NCBI RefSeq assembly: GCF_000308675.1
Contig: NZ_BAGE01000122.1
Coordinates: 1 to 38,929, forward strand
Reading direction: 5' to 3'
Source: Nocardia paucivorans NBRC 100373
GTDB lineage: Bacteria > Actinomycetota > Actinomycetes > Mycobacteriales > Mycobacteriaceae
DNA length: 38,929 bases
Below the pieces are notes generated by a model. The model searched no databases, was not told the origin of the DNA, and worked only from the letters and a program-made list of their open reading frames with translations. A program made the position numbers and the translations under genes. This document shows positions 8,487 to 16,945 of the stretch, in pieces. The first letter of the stretch is position 1, and each line of letters begins with the position of its first letter.

Positions 8487-8526
8487 GCCGTGGTGGCCCG
8501 GCCGAGCACGGCCGGGCCACCACGGC
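8487..8526. terminator. Very strong hairpin, probable bidirectional terminator
   Basis: An uninterrupted 18-bp stem (8487-8504 pairing with 8509-8526) with an AGCA loop. It lies immediately downstream of tnpC on the minus strand and beyond the integrase relic on the plus strand. There is no T-tract on either side, which is usual for actinobacterial terminators. It could equally be a structural end of the transposon. Confidence 0.7.
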
Positions 8527-8533
8527 ATGCAGA

Positions 8534-8941
8534 TCAGTCAGGTTCGTGCAACGCCAAGCGCCGGCGGAGTTCCAGATTTTCTCCGTGCGCGGCTTCGAGT
8601 GCTTTGCGCAGTTCGCTGACCTGGGCGTGATGGGTACGCCGTTCGTCTTCGAGCTTTCGGGCCAGGGCTCGCACCGCCGAGGACGACCCGGTGGGATCGC
8701 TGTCGGAGCCTCGGGGTGGCGCTGCAGGCTCCGATTTCGCGCGGTAGCGCTCGATCTCGGGCCGCAGTTGCGGATGCCGGTAGAGGAAGTCGGTGCTTAC
8801 TCCCGCCTCGCGGGCGACCGCCGTGAAGGAGATCGGCTGGTTGTACTTGACCATCTTCTCAAGTGCTGCGTGTGCCTGTTGGGCAGCGTGCTGGGTCCGG
8901 CGGATCGTGGCGGCGCGCAGATGATCCGGCAAGGTCTTCAT
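8534..8941 (-). CDS. tnpC: Tn554-type TnpC (DUF6262 family)
   Basis: 135 residues starting MKTLPDHLRAATIRRTQ. The central part, KYNQPISFTAVAREAGVSTDFLYRHPQLR, is the helix-turn-helix-like block typical of DUF6262. The C-terminal 50 residues are a heptad-rich coiled coil (VRALARKLEDERRTHHAQ onward). In Tn554, TnpC influences transposition frequency and orientation and is not itself a recombinase. The ATG overlaps the tnpB stop (ATGA, 8938-8941). The reading frame stays open well upstream on this strand, but that is a shadow of tnpB. Confidence 0.88.
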   Translation of the reverse strand: MKTLPDHLRAATIRRTQHAAQQAHAALEKMVKYNQPISFTAVAREAGVSTDFLYRHPQLRPEIERYRAKSEPAAPPRGSDSDPTGSSSAVRALARKLEDERRTHHAQVSELRKALEAAHGENLELRRRLALHEPD

Positions 8942-10506
8942 GCGAGGTCTTCCTTCGACGCAGTGGTGTCCAGCTGTGGCGATTCGGGACGTTCCAGGGT
9001 GCCGGCGCCGCGGACGGCGCGGAGTTGGCCGTTGTCGTGGACAGTGATGTGGTCCAGGGCGACGAGGACTTTCCGTAGTGCTGTGGCCTCGCCTTGTCTG
9101 CCGTCGAGCCAGACGTTGCCGGTGTCCATCGGTTCGCCGTAGCGGGCGGTGAACTGCTGTTGGCGTTGGTCGATCAAGCGTTCGGTGTCGGTGAGTTGTC
9201 TCTGGAGTTCGCTGCGGTGGGAGGCGTCGGTGACGAACTTGTCGCAGGTCAGGCATGCGTTTCCCTTGGTGCAGGATTGTTTCGGTGGTAGCAGGCACCA
9301 GCCGTTGGGCAGGATCCGGTCGGCTCGGTAGTCCAGGTGGAGCAGGTCGAACAGGTCCTGCGGGTCGATCTCGGTTGCGCGGCCGTCGGCAGTGACTTTC
9401 CTGAACCGCAGGAATTCGCGCTCGGCGACCTCGGAACGGGTCTTGGCGTAATGCATCGTCATCGTCGGCGTCAGATGCCCGAAGTGCCGCATGACGACGT
9501 GCAGCGGGACACCGGCGTTGATCAGATCGGTGGCTCGGGTGTGGCGGAATTGGTGTGTGCGCGAGATCGAGACCGCGCGTCCTGTGCTGTCGGTGATCCC
9601 CAGCCGTTTCGTCAGTTCCCGCAGCCTCGGGTTGTAGGTATTGCACGAGTAAGGGTGCCGGCCCCACCGGTTGTTGCGGGGACGCACGAACAGATAGCGG
9701 GGCTGGGTTCCCGCCGGCGCGCCGAATGTGGTGAGCAGCTTTCGGGCGTGGTCCTGCTGGGATCGGATGATGGAGACGATCTCGGCATCGACAGGGATCG
9801 TCGCGGTTTGTCCGGATTCGATTTTCGTTTGCTGGTACCTCATACGTGCCACGAACCCATCACTGTCGGTGTCCTCCGCGCGGTGAAGAAGCGGAATCAG
9901 GGGGTCGAAATCCATCAGCAGGACCTCGTTCATCCGCCGGCCGGTGCGGATTTGCAGCATCAGCGCATGGAATGCCTGCAGATCGCCGAGCCCGCCCTCC
10001 TCCTTCGGAGCAGCCAGCAATTCCGAACCGGCAGCGATGCGGCTGACGACCTCGTCTTCCAGCGCCATGTCGTCTGGGAGTTTGTTGACCAGTCGGGGCT
10101 TGTCCTCGGGTCGGAACAGCGTCGTATGCTGCGCCGTGAGCCGCTGCCAGCGCGGCTCCCCGAGCACCGTGGTCACCTCCGCGACGTTGTCGAACATCCA
10201 CCGGTAGAAGGTTTCGACCGTCACCAGGGGCCGGCGCACCTGGTTCTTTCCCAGCGGTCTGCCTTTGCTCGGACCGGACCGGATGCGATGGGCACGAAGC
10301 GATTCGACGAATCCCCGCGTGAACGGCCGCAGATCGACAGCCGCGTCGACCAAGTGCGGTCCGGCGCAGCCGACCTGGTCCAGATACCACTGAAACCACT
10401 TGAAGTGGTCGACGCGGCTCTCGACCGAACTCCAGACATACTGGCCGCCCAGCAGCTGCACCGACAACCACCATTTGACCGCTTCGCGCAGCCGGTCGGT
10501 CGTCAA
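8938..10506 (-). CDS. tnpB: Tn554-type TnpB, catalytic C-terminal part (tyrosine recombinase)
   Basis: 522 residues containing the complete recombinase core: box I arginine in IRTGRRMNEVLLMDF, then HQFRHTRATDLINAG, HFGHLTPTMTMHY with the nucleophilic Tyr, and a C-terminal cysteine cluster (GWCLLPPK, CTKGNACLTCDKF) typical of TnpB. The first codon, at 10506, overlaps the stop of the upstream half (ATGA). Reading back from this ATG in the same frame continues sensibly (AEPHRHSAANFSHL before MTTDRL replaced by LTTDRL). A normal TnpB is a single protein of roughly 630-700 residues, so the two halves were almost certainly one gene until a one-base loss near 10545. Translational coupling at the ATGA could still yield a catalytic fragment. 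Confidence 0.85.
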   Translation of the reverse strand: MTTDRLREAVKWWLSVQLLGGQYVWSSVESRVDHFKWFQWYLDQVGCAGPHLVDAAVDLRPFTRGFVESLRAHRIRSGPSKGRPLGKNQVRRPLVTVETFYRWMFDNVAEVTTVLGEPRWQRLTAQHTTLFRPEDKPRLVNKLPDDMALEDEVVSRIAAGSELLAAPKEEGGLGDLQAFHALMLQIRTGRRMNEVLLMDFDPLIPLLHRAEDTDSDGFVARMRYQQTKIESGQTATIPVDAEIVSIIRSQQDHARKLLTTFGAPAGTQPRYLFVRPRNNRWGRHPYSCNTYNPRLRELTKRLGITDSTGRAVSISRTHQFRHTRATDLINAGVPLHVVMRHFGHLTPTMTMHYAKTRSEVAEREFLRFRKVTADGRATEIDPQDLFDLLHLDYRADRILPNGWCLLPPKQSCTKGNACLTCDKFVTDASHRSELQRQLTDTERLIDQRQQQFTARYGEPMDTGNVWLDGRQGEATALRKVLVALDHITVHDNGQLRAVRGAGTLERPESPQLDTTASKEDLA

Positions 10507-11186
10507 GTGGGAGAAGTTGGCCGCGCTGTGCCGGTGCGGCTCTGCTCCCGAAGCGGGATCCGGTCATCCAGCAACGGCGACCACACATTCAGCTGCCACC
10601 ACGGACCGTCGTGATAGGCGTAGGCCAGGCGATCCTGCACCCGCTTCAGCTGCGAACTCATGGTGTTACCGACCACGGCACCCACGCTGCCCGGGCCTTG
10701 CTTCATCTGAGCGCGCCGCAGCTCGTGCGCCCACTCCGCCACCGGCAACGCGGTGATCGATCGCGCCTGCCGAGCAGCTGGTGAACCATATCCGGTGACC
10801 TGCTGCAGCCCGTACCGCAGGCTGTTGAAGCGCGTGGGGTTGATGACGTTGCCGGCAGCGACCTCGCGGTGGATGAACCACGCCAACTCCCAGGTCATCG
10901 GCTCCGGAAGCCCGCGCAGTGAAATCGCTTGGGTGGTCCATCGCCCGCCTTGCCCGCCGGTGGTTCGTTCACGGAACGCCACTCGATAGTCGCTGGGCAT
11001 GTTCTTCGAGTCGAAGTGGTCCTGGCGGTGGTCTTCGGGCAGCGACTCCCACAACTGCCGGGCGCGGTGCTCGCTGAACAACTCCGCGATCGGCAGCCGC
11101 GGATCCACCCGTTCCAGGCGCTTGCGCTGCGGTGTCCGCGGAACCGGCGAGACGGGCCCTGAAATCTCGTTGCGCGGCTGAGTCAT
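10503..11186 (-). CDS. Tn554-type TnpB, N-terminal part (separated by frameshift)
   Basis: 227 residues from the ATG at 11186, which overlaps the tnpA stop by four bases. The longer in-frame start at 11219 lies inside tnpA and is less likely. The protein has the TnpB N-terminal features: HFDSKNMPSDYRVAFRERT, LPEPMTWELAWFIHREV and WSPLLDDRIPLRE. Right after IPLRE, where relatives have an HEPxG block, the frame changes to SRTGTARPTSPT and stops. The expected continuation is found in the frame of the downstream half. One missing base in the GGGAGCAGAG run near 10545 explains this. It contains no catalytic residues on its own. Confidence 0.8.
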   Translation of the reverse strand: MTQPRNEISGPVSPVPRTPQRKRLERVDPRLPIAELFSEHRARQLWESLPEDHRQDHFDSKNMPSDYRVAFRERTTGGQGGRWTTQAISLRGLPEPMTWELAWFIHREVAAGNVINPTRFNSLRYGLQQVTGYGSPAARQARSITALPVAEWAHELRRAQMKQGPGSVGAVVGNTMSSQLKRVQDRLAYAYHDGPWWQLNVWSPLLDDRIPLREQSRTGTARPTSPT

Positions 11187-12349
11187 CGGACACTCCAAGC
11201 ATCGATAACGGCCTGCCAATCAGCGCAAGTCCGCAGTTCGGCGTCCTCGGTGACATGGCCGTAGAGGTTGAGGGTGGTCTGGATATCGGCGTGACCCAGC
11301 CGACGCGACACCACATGCTCCGGCACGCCGGCCAGCAGCAGCGCCGTCGCATGCGAATGCCGGAACCAGTGCGGAGTCATCGCCGCCGGAAGCCCGGGAA
11401 CCCTTCTCTTCATCGACGCCAGATGCTTGTAGACGCTCTCCGGCCGCAGCGGCGCGAACCGCCGGCCGCGATGCAGATTGCAGAAGATATAGGCGCGATC
11501 CCAATCCTCGAGTTCGACGTCGGCCCCGGCCTCGCACAATGCCCAGACCCAGTCGCCATACAGGCGATCCAACCCGGCGCCGACGTGAATGCGCCGAGAG
11601 CCGCTCTTGGCGCGCTGACCATGCGGATGATCATCGCGCTCGACCACCTCGATCAGCGCGGTATCGCCCGTGCCGGTCTTCCAGTCCCGATGCTGCAGCC
11701 CCAATGCCTCGCCGAGGCGGATCCCCGTCTCTTCCAACAGCGTCCACAACAGGCGATACCGGAATTCGCCGACCCACCCGCCGAGCCGGCCGTCCCATCG
11801 AGCTTCCGACTCCCGCAACGCCGTCATCTGGGCGGGCAGCAACACCGGCACGATCTGCCGCCGGACCCGGACACGGATCTTGCTGCGTCGCCGGCCATTC
11901 CTCCGTTCCACATGCTCCAAGAACGGCAGATACCGGCCCGGCGCAGCCATCACCCGCTCCACCAAATACCCGCCCAGCACGGCACCGCGCTGTGTCTGAT
12001 AGCGGTAGAAGCTCATCACCGCCCGGGCACGCTGCGCGACCGTCGAATCCACCAAGTGGCCGGTGTCAACGAGGACCGCCGGCTCCGATCCGACCGACCG
12101 GCGCCGTAACTGACCGACGAACGCGCCCACCTCGGTGACCCCGACCCGATCCCACGGCTGCACGCGATGCTCCAGGAACGTCCACCACAGTTGCAGGCCC
12201 TTCGCATACGACTTCACCGTGTTCGGCGAGTACTTTGTCGATCTCAGATGCTCCAAGAACTGCTCTACCGGGGCCACTACCAGGTAGTTCGCGTCCAGCA
12301 CTGTCCACGTGGGCCCGTCGGCCGTTGGGATCCGCTGCGTGTAAGCCAC
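11183..12349 (-). CDS. tnpA: Tn554-type TnpA (tyrosine recombinase)
   Basis: 388 residues. An N-terminal SAM-like DNA-binding segment (FLEHLRSTKYSPNTVKSYAKGLQ) precedes a tyrosine recombinase core with box I (EETGIRLGEALGL), HWFRHSHATALLLAGVP, RRLGHADIQTTLNLYGHV and the catalytic Tyr. All expected catalytic residues are visible, so the protein looks functional. It is the first gene of the cassette and its stop overlaps tnpB. The upstream 12350-12450 stretch probably carries the promoter, but I see no clear boxes. Confidence 0.9.
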   Translation of the reverse strand: MAYTQRIPTADGPTWTVLDANYLVVAPVEQFLEHLRSTKYSPNTVKSYAKGLQLWWTFLEHRVQPWDRVGVTEVGAFVGQLRRRSVGSEPAVLVDTGHLVDSTVAQRARAVMSFYRYQTQRGAVLGGYLVERVMAAPGRYLPFLEHVERRNGRRRSKIRVRVRRQIVPVLLPAQMTALRESEARWDGRLGGWVGEFRYRLLWTLLEETGIRLGEALGLQHRDWKTGTGDTALIEVVERDDHPHGQRAKSGSRRIHVGAGLDRLYGDWVWALCEAGADVELEDWDRAYIFCNLHRGRRFAPLRPESVYKHLASMKRRVPGLPAAMTPHWFRHSHATALLLAGVPEHVVSRRLGHADIQTTLNLYGHVTEDAELRTCADWQAVIDAWSVR

Positions 12350-12452
12350 TCACATTCCTCATCCGTCACGTCACATACGTCAGCGGCGGACAAGACCAAC
12401 TACCGATAACCCGCCGCCGACGACCACCAACACGACCAGAAAGGCCTTGTGA

Positions 12453-12767
12453 CAGACGTCAACGACACACTCAGCCGGGTACAGACAACATGTCGTGCCC
12501 CTTGCAGAAAGTTGGCGATCCGGCGCCGGCGAATGGAGCACCGAGCAGCGGGAGCGGTTCGCCAACGACCTCGACAGCCCGCAGTTGATCGCGGTCACCG
12601 CGTCATCGAACAGGGCAAAAGGCGACCAGGCCCCCGCCTCGTGGCACCCGGTTTCCGCTTTCGAATGCACCTATTCCCGGATGTGGATCGCGGTGAAGGC
12701 CCAATGGCGCCTCACTCTCCAGCAGGCCGAAAAGGACGCGCTCACGCGGATGCTGTCGACCTGCTGA
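12453..12767 (+). pseudogene. 5'-truncated HNH (DUF1524-type) nuclease remnant
   Basis: From just after an in-frame TGA at 12450 the frame reads YRQHVVPLAESWRSGAGEWS, ERFANDLDSPQLIAVTASSN, RAKGDQAPASW, and ends ALTRMLSTC with a stop at 12765. This is the C-terminal half of the secreted actinobacterial HNH family (pattern DHVVPLAEAWRSGA...LIAVTASSNRSKGDQ). The N-terminal signal sequence and first half are missing. The remaining piece keeps the HVVP histidine and NRSKGD-like block but lacks a proper start; only a GTG at 12495 is available. The 812-base interval 12350-13160 otherwise holds no gene I can support. Confidence 0.75.
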
Positions 12768-13132
12768 ACCGGCTGCCCGCACGTGACCATGGGCCAGCAG
12801 TGGCCGCCGAACCCGCTCGAACAGCAGACGACCGTGTAGGTGTGCGGGCCGGGGCCGGTGGTTCGGCCGCCCGGAACTGCACGCGCGGGCCCCGGGTCGA
12901 GAAGCGGAAAGCTTTCGCCGCGTCGCTGCCTGCGCCGAGACAACCCGGTCAGCGGGGCCGCGCCGACCCGAAGGCCATCGGCCGGATAAGTGGGCGCGGC
13001 CCCAGCGACGGCGGCGGCGATGCTGGTAACGGGAGAAGTGTCGTGGCCCGGGCCGCGCTGCCCGATCACCCGCGTTTTCCCAGGTAGACGGGCCTATCGT
13101 GGCGGCGGTCACGGTGCGCAACCTCGCCTTCG

Positions 13133-13161
13133 TGACAGGTTTTCGGTACAATTTCCTGTCA
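13133..13161 (+). promoter_or_regulatory. abiE promoter with palindromic operator; leaderless start
   Basis: TGACAGG (13133-13139) and CCTGTCA (13155-13161) form a perfect 7-bp inverted repeat whose right arm ends on the A of the abiEi start codon. Between them TACAAT (13147-13152) is a good -10 box. A transcript from it would begin about 7-9 bases later, at or next to the ATG, and no Shine-Dalgarno sequence is visible. AbiEi antitoxins are known to repress their own operon by binding inverted repeats at the promoter. The position is therefore as expected for autoregulation of a leaderless transcript (inference). Confidence 0.65.
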
Positions 13162-13778
13162 TGAGGGCGGCAGTAGGCGACGCCGGCAAAGCGCTGGCGA
13201 CCGTTCCGGTCGGCGGGTTCGTGCACACGAACCGCCTGCCGGGGTCCGCTGCTGCTGCGACCTCGGCGGTCAAACGCGCGCACCAGCGCGGGGAGCTGGT
13301 ACGTATCCGCAAGGGCCTGTACTTCAAGGGCGCCCGGACCCGCTACGGCACCACCCGGCCCTCGGCCGAAGCGATCGCGGCCGAGGTGCTGGGCAGCACA
13401 GGCGCCGGGCCGACCGGGTTTTCCGCCGCCCGCGCGCTCGGGTTGACCACCCAGGTACCGGCCAAACCCACCATGGTCGTGACCGGCCCGGTGCCCACAG
13501 CCGTGCCCGGGGTGAAGATCTCCCAGCGCAGCAACCTCAAACGGCTGGCGTTGACCTCGCTCGAGATCGCCGTCCTGGAACTGCTGCGCGGTGACTGGGA
13601 GACTGCCGTCGACGGCGGATGGTCCGCGCTCGTGACGGCGGTCGGCACCGCGGTGGAGCGCGGCACGCTGCGTTGGCGCGAACTCACCACTGCGGCCGAA
13701 GCCGAGCGCTCCCCGGCCCTGCGCCGCAATCTCCGGCGCCTGAGTGAGGATTTGCAGGTATCGGGCATGCTGGCCTGA
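13161..13778 (+). CDS. abiEi: AbiEi-type antitoxin (type IV toxin-antitoxin)
   Basis: 205 residues. The N-terminal winged helix (GGFVHTNRLPG, AVKRAHQRGELVRIRKGLYF) and the C-terminal AbiEi domain (LKRLALTSLEIAVLELLRGDW) match DUF6088/AbiEi antitoxins. AbiEi acts as a transcriptional repressor of its operon and neutralises AbiEii without direct complex formation. The start at 13161 is chosen because the operator and -10 box sit directly upstream; the frame is open further upstream but with unlike codon use. Its stop overlaps the toxin start by one base (TGATG), so the pair is translationally coupled. Confidence 0.88.
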   Translation: MRAAVGDAGKALATVPVGGFVHTNRLPGSAAAATSAVKRAHQRGELVRIRKGLYFKGARTRYGTTRPSAEAIAAEVLGSTGAGPTGFSAARALGLTTQVPAKPTMVVTGPVPTAVPGVKISQRSNLKRLALTSLEIAVLELLRGDWETAVDGGWSALVTAVGTAVERGTLRWRELTTAAEAERSPALRRNLRRLSEDLQVSGMLA

Positions 13779-14791
13779 TGGCCCCTCTGCTGCGTGAGCA
13801 TCCCGACGAGCTGGCCGCGCTGATCGGCGCGGCCGCCTCCCGGCTCAACCTCGATCAGTCGTTCCTGGAAAAGGACTTTTGGGCCATGGAGGTGCTGCGG
13901 GCCACCACGTTCCCGGTCACCGTCACCGGCCGGTCCGGCACCGGGCCGGTGACGGTGATCTTCAAGGGCGGCACCAGTTTGTCTCGGGTCTACGGCTTGA
14001 TCGAGCGGTTCTCCGAAGACATCGACCTGCTCGTGGTTTTCCCGGATGTCGGGGCCGGGGTCGGCGCGAAGGACAAGGCGCTCAAACAGGTGCGTGATGC
14101 CGTAACCGCGCACCTGGCCTTGCCCGCCGACGCGGTCGTGGCGAAGGAATCGACGCGGGGAGTCAAACGCAACATCAGCTACATCTACCCCGCACGCGCC
14201 ACGGCCTCACCGGCCGCGGAGGACGCAATCAAACAGGGGGTCCTCCTTGAGATGGGTACGCGCGGCGGGACCTTCCCGACCGGCCGTCACGAGGTCCGCT
14301 CGCTGATAGCCGATTTCGCGATCAACCATTTCGGGGACACCGCCGACACCTGGGCCGAGTTCGCCGTGTTCGGCATCGATGTGCTCGCGCCCGAACGCAC
14401 CCTGTTCGAGAAGTTGGCGGCCCTGCACGACGGTGCATCCCGCTCACCCGACCCGACGGCCACCGCCACGCTGCGGCGCAATGCCCGGCACCTCTACGAC
14501 ATCCATTGCCTGCTCGGGGACGCACGTGTCCGGGACGCGCTCGAGGCACTCGGCGCCGACGGGATCGCGCAGTTGTGCGCCGACGTCGACGAACACAGTG
14601 CCGCCGCGGGATTCGGCTACACCCCCCGCCCGGCCGGTGGGTTCGCTGAGGGTCCGCTGCTGGCCGACAATCCACCAGTACGCAGGATCCTGGAAGTCGG
14701 CTACAACGACGCGATGGCGCTGGTCTATGGCGCGCGGCCCTCGATCCAGGACTGCCTGGCCTCGATCCGATCCAACGCACACCTGCTGTGA
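13778..14791 (+). CDS. abiEii: AbiEii-type nucleotidyltransferase toxin
   Basis: 337 residues. The nucleotidyltransferase motifs are intact: FKGGTSLSRVYGLI (GGTS block), then RFSEDIDLLV carrying the paired acidic residues. The AbiEii/AbiGii helical part follows (FEKLAALHDGA, RNARHLYDIHCLL). Family toxins are thought to act by transferring nucleotides to RNA (tRNA acceptor ends in characterised relatives), causing growth arrest and abortive phage infection. It pairs with the preceding antitoxin. It ends 35 bases before a convergent minus-strand gene, with no clear terminator between them. Confidence 0.92.
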   Translation: MAPLLREHPDELAALIGAAASRLNLDQSFLEKDFWAMEVLRATTFPVTVTGRSGTGPVTVIFKGGTSLSRVYGLIERFSEDIDLLVVFPDVGAGVGAKDKALKQVRDAVTAHLALPADAVVAKESTRGVKRNISYIYPARATASPAAEDAIKQGVLLEMGTRGGTFPTGRHEVRSLIADFAINHFGDTADTWAEFAVFGIDVLAPERTLFEKLAALHDGASRSPDPTATATLRRNARHLYDIHCLLGDARVRDALEALGADGIAQLCADVDEHSAAAGFGYTPRPAGGFAEGPLLADNPPVRRILEVGYNDAMALVYGARPSIQDCLASIRSNAHLL

Positions 14792-14826
14792 ACGGGCCTG
14801 AGACCGCCTTCCCGCTAACCCTCCGG

Positions 14827-15801
14827 TCAGCCGGGCGGGAAGTCGAGGATCGCCGGGACCTCCCACGCGTCGATGCGGTCGAGGATGTCGTCGAGTTCGT
14901 CGAGGATCCGCTGATCGCGGTGGCGGGCGGCGACACCGCGCTCGTAGTAATCGGAATCCAGTACGCCGACCGCAGCGCGGGCCGGCTCGGGTAGCACCAG
15001 GCCCAGGGTGATCGCGGCGATCGTCTCGGCAGGCAGCGGGTCGAGTTCGCCGATGTAGCCGGCGGCGATGCCGCGGGCGTCGAAGTCGGTGAGGTAGGGC
15101 TGATCGGCGAAGTGCTCGAGTAGCTCCGGTTCGGGCCCGTGGTCGGTGTCGGTGAGGATGCGCTCGGCGATGAGATGCCCTCGGGGGTCGGGGGCGTGGG
15201 CCAGGACGGCGTGCCAGCGCCGGAACACCGTGACCGGGCAGGTCTGCGGGTCGCCGGTGGCGGGGAGTTCGACCAGAGGTTGGGCGCCGACGGTGACCGC
15301 GGTGTCGGTGACCCGGATATCGCGCTGGATGAGGGCGGCGATCTGGGCCCAGCGCAGCCCGGAGGTACCCAGCAGCACGATCACCGCGTCGCGGCGACCG
15401 CGCAGGCCTTCGGGCCAGCCGGTGACGGGCAGCTGGGGCAGCAGGGCATCGGCGCGGGCGCGGGAAGCGTCGAGTCGGGCGCCGCGATCGGGGTTGAGGG
15501 CGCGGCGGATCGCTTCGGCCTCGCCCGGGACCGGCGTGCGTTCACACCGGTGGGCTTCGTTGATGGCGGTCACCCGGCCGCGGCGGGTCGCCAGGGTGCC
15601 ACCGACCTCCTCGAGGTAGGCGAGCACCGCGGAGGCAGGGAACCCGCCGCCGGGTAGCTCGGCGATCTCGGCGGCCGCCGCCCAGCGCCAGAATTCTCGC
15701 CACTCGCGGGCCTGTTCACCGGTGAGCCCTGGGATGCGGCTCGGCATGCGTCGGTGGTCGAGCAGCGCAGCCTGCGGGGTCTGGTCATGGAGTTCGTTCA
15801 T
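14827..15801 (-). CDS. Tyrosine-recombinase-like protein, catalytically incomplete
   Basis: 324 residues from an ATG at 15801 (a GTG directly before it is an alternative). The middle region LRGRRDAVIVLLGTSGLRWAQIAALIQRD aligns with the start of the catalytic domain of actinobacterial phage-like integrases (pattern RRDAALVLLGFAG.LRRSEL). The later CPVTVFRRWHAVLAHAP also fits that family. No HxxR block or nucleophilic Tyr near the C-terminus is apparent; residues 245-324 instead form an acidic tail. It probably binds DNA or is a remodelled relic rather than an active recombinase. Convergent with abiEii. Not assigned to a known family with certainty. Confidence 0.6.
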   Translation of the reverse strand: MNELHDQTPQAALLDHRRMPSRIPGLTGEQAREWREFWRWAAAAEIAELPGGGFPASAVLAYLEEVGGTLATRRGRVTAINEAHRCERTPVPGEAEAIRRALNPDRGARLDASRARADALLPQLPVTGWPEGLRGRRDAVIVLLGTSGLRWAQIAALIQRDIRVTDTAVTVGAQPLVELPATGDPQTCPVTVFRRWHAVLAHAPDPRGHLIAERILTDTDHGPEPELLEHFADQPYLTDFDARGIAAGYIGELDPLPAETIAAITLGLVLPEPARAAVGVLDSDYYERGVAARHRDQRILDELDDILDRIDAWEVPAILDFPPG

Positions 15802-16069
15802 CACCTGTCCCGTCTCTGTCCCGTCGCCACCATTGTGGTCCGGCTATCCGGAGCGGCCGCAGGTACCACGGCCGGATTGCACCTACGCGCACACCGTGGG
15901 GCGCTATGGTGGTTACGGCCGCTGCGCTGGCCGGAATCTGCGCCGAATCGCCCACGCCGATCGGCATGGCGGACAAGGGTCTGCGACTCGCGCAACCACT
16001 ATCCGGTGTCTCCTTCGTCTGATGTGGTCGGGGCGCGGCTCGTGGGGCCCGGCCCGGAACAGGATCGAT

Positions 16070-16945
16070 ATGACGAGGGACAAGCAGCGCAAGCAGGCCG
16101 CCCGGCAGTATCGGGATGACCGCGGTGTCCGCTACCGCCGCGCGATGCGAGAACTGGGTCAGCGAAGCGAGCCGGTCCGCGGGGAAGGCGGTTCCAGTGG
16201 CGGGTGCGCGTTGGTGCGGCAGACCGTCGACGAGGTAGAGCATCAGGTGGCAGCGTTACAGCACATCCCGGCGAAACCGGTCGATCATCGCGCTGACCAC
16301 CTGGGTCGATGCCTGAGCCACCCCATGTACGCCGCGGCGGTCGACCTCGCCCTCCTCTCGGCCGTCCATGTCGGCGCGGCCGCGGGGTTGGGCGTGGTCG
16401 ATGAGGTATCGGTGTATCACGCCGGCCAAGTCGTCGGCCATCTCACGCGGGCTTCGGCGGTGACGCGGGACGCGCCGGCGCAGAGGGTCTGCGAGGCCCG
16501 CCGGCATGCGGTGGGACTGCTGGAGGTGACCCGGGTGGCGATGGTCGCATCGTGTGAGCTGGCTGCGCAGGTGCGTATGGCGCGTAACGAGTGGTATTGC
16601 GAGGTCAGTGGGGGTTCGCAGGCGTGCACGGCCGGGGCCCGGGATCTGCGGTTGCAGGTCCGCGACCCCCACAGTGGGCGCGTGGTGGAGATGCCGGCGG
16701 GCTGCGTGGGCCATATCGCCGAGGAGATCGTGACCTGGACCGGCGTTCCCGACATCGAGATCGAGGTGGCCGGCCCGGCTCCGGCCGTGGTCGACCTCGC
16801 CCGCCAGCATGCGGCGGGTCTGCGTGAGACCGAGCATTGGTTGTTCGGACCGCTGTGGTGGGAGAAACAGCGGACGCTGGCTCCACCCTCTCCGCACGCG
16901 CTATTTGGCCCCGGAATCCTGAAGCCGGCCCAGGCCGCAAGGTAG
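16070..16945 (+). CDS. Hypothetical protein with basic N-terminal motif
   Basis: 291 residues from an ATG with AGGA 5 bases upstream. The N-terminus (TRDKQRKQAARQYRDDRGVRYRRAMREL) is a basic helical segment. It resembles the short start motif seen in many actinobacterial plasmid and integrative-element proteins (K.AA..L....G..Y..ALR). The middle is Ala/Val-rich and helical; the C-terminus contains DIEIEVAGPAPAVVDLARQ. I recognise no catalytic motif. The frame is open upstream to 15722, but that part has different composition and no ribosome site. Probably part of the mobile accessory region. Confidence 0.55.
   Translation: MTRDKQRKQAARQYRDDRGVRYRRAMRELGQRSEPVRGEGGSSGGCALVRQTVDEVEHQVAALQHIPAKPVDHRADHLGRCLSHPMYAAAVDLALLSAVHVGAAAGLGVVDEVSVYHAGQVVGHLTRASAVTRDAPAQRVCEARRHAVGLLEVTRVAMVASCELAAQVRMARNEWYCEVSGGSQACTAGARDLRLQVRDPHSGRVVEMPAGCVGHIAEEIVTWTGVPDIEIEVAGPAPAVVDLARQHAAGLRETEHWLFGPLWWEKQRTLAPPSPHALFGPGILKPAQAAR

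Larger units (their letters stand above)
8534..12349 (-). mobile_element. Tn554-type transposon core (tnpA-tnpB-tnpC)
   Basis: Three minus-strand genes in the Tn554 order: two tyrosine recombinases followed by a small DUF6262 protein. They are linked by 4-base ATGA overlaps at 11183-11186 and 8938-8941, with a third at the break inside tnpB (10503-10506). Tn554-type elements integrate by site-specific recombination without terminal inverted repeats, so the outer ends cannot be fixed from sequence alone; these coordinates cover only the genes. The right flank at 12.45 kb holds a 5'-truncated HNH gene, consistent with but not proof of insertion there. No antibiotic resistance cargo lies between tnpC and the hairpin at 8487. 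Confidence 0.85.

Noticed and set aside
8534..9667. Minus-strand 377-residue frame covering tnpC and part of tnpB
   Set aside because: Only its last 135 residues are the real tnpC; the rest is an antisense-like shadow of tnpB in another frame.
12768..13160. Long plus and minus open frames between the HNH remnant and abiEi
   Set aside because: Arginine/proline-rich translations typical of GC-rich shadow frames; no ribosome site or recognisable domain.
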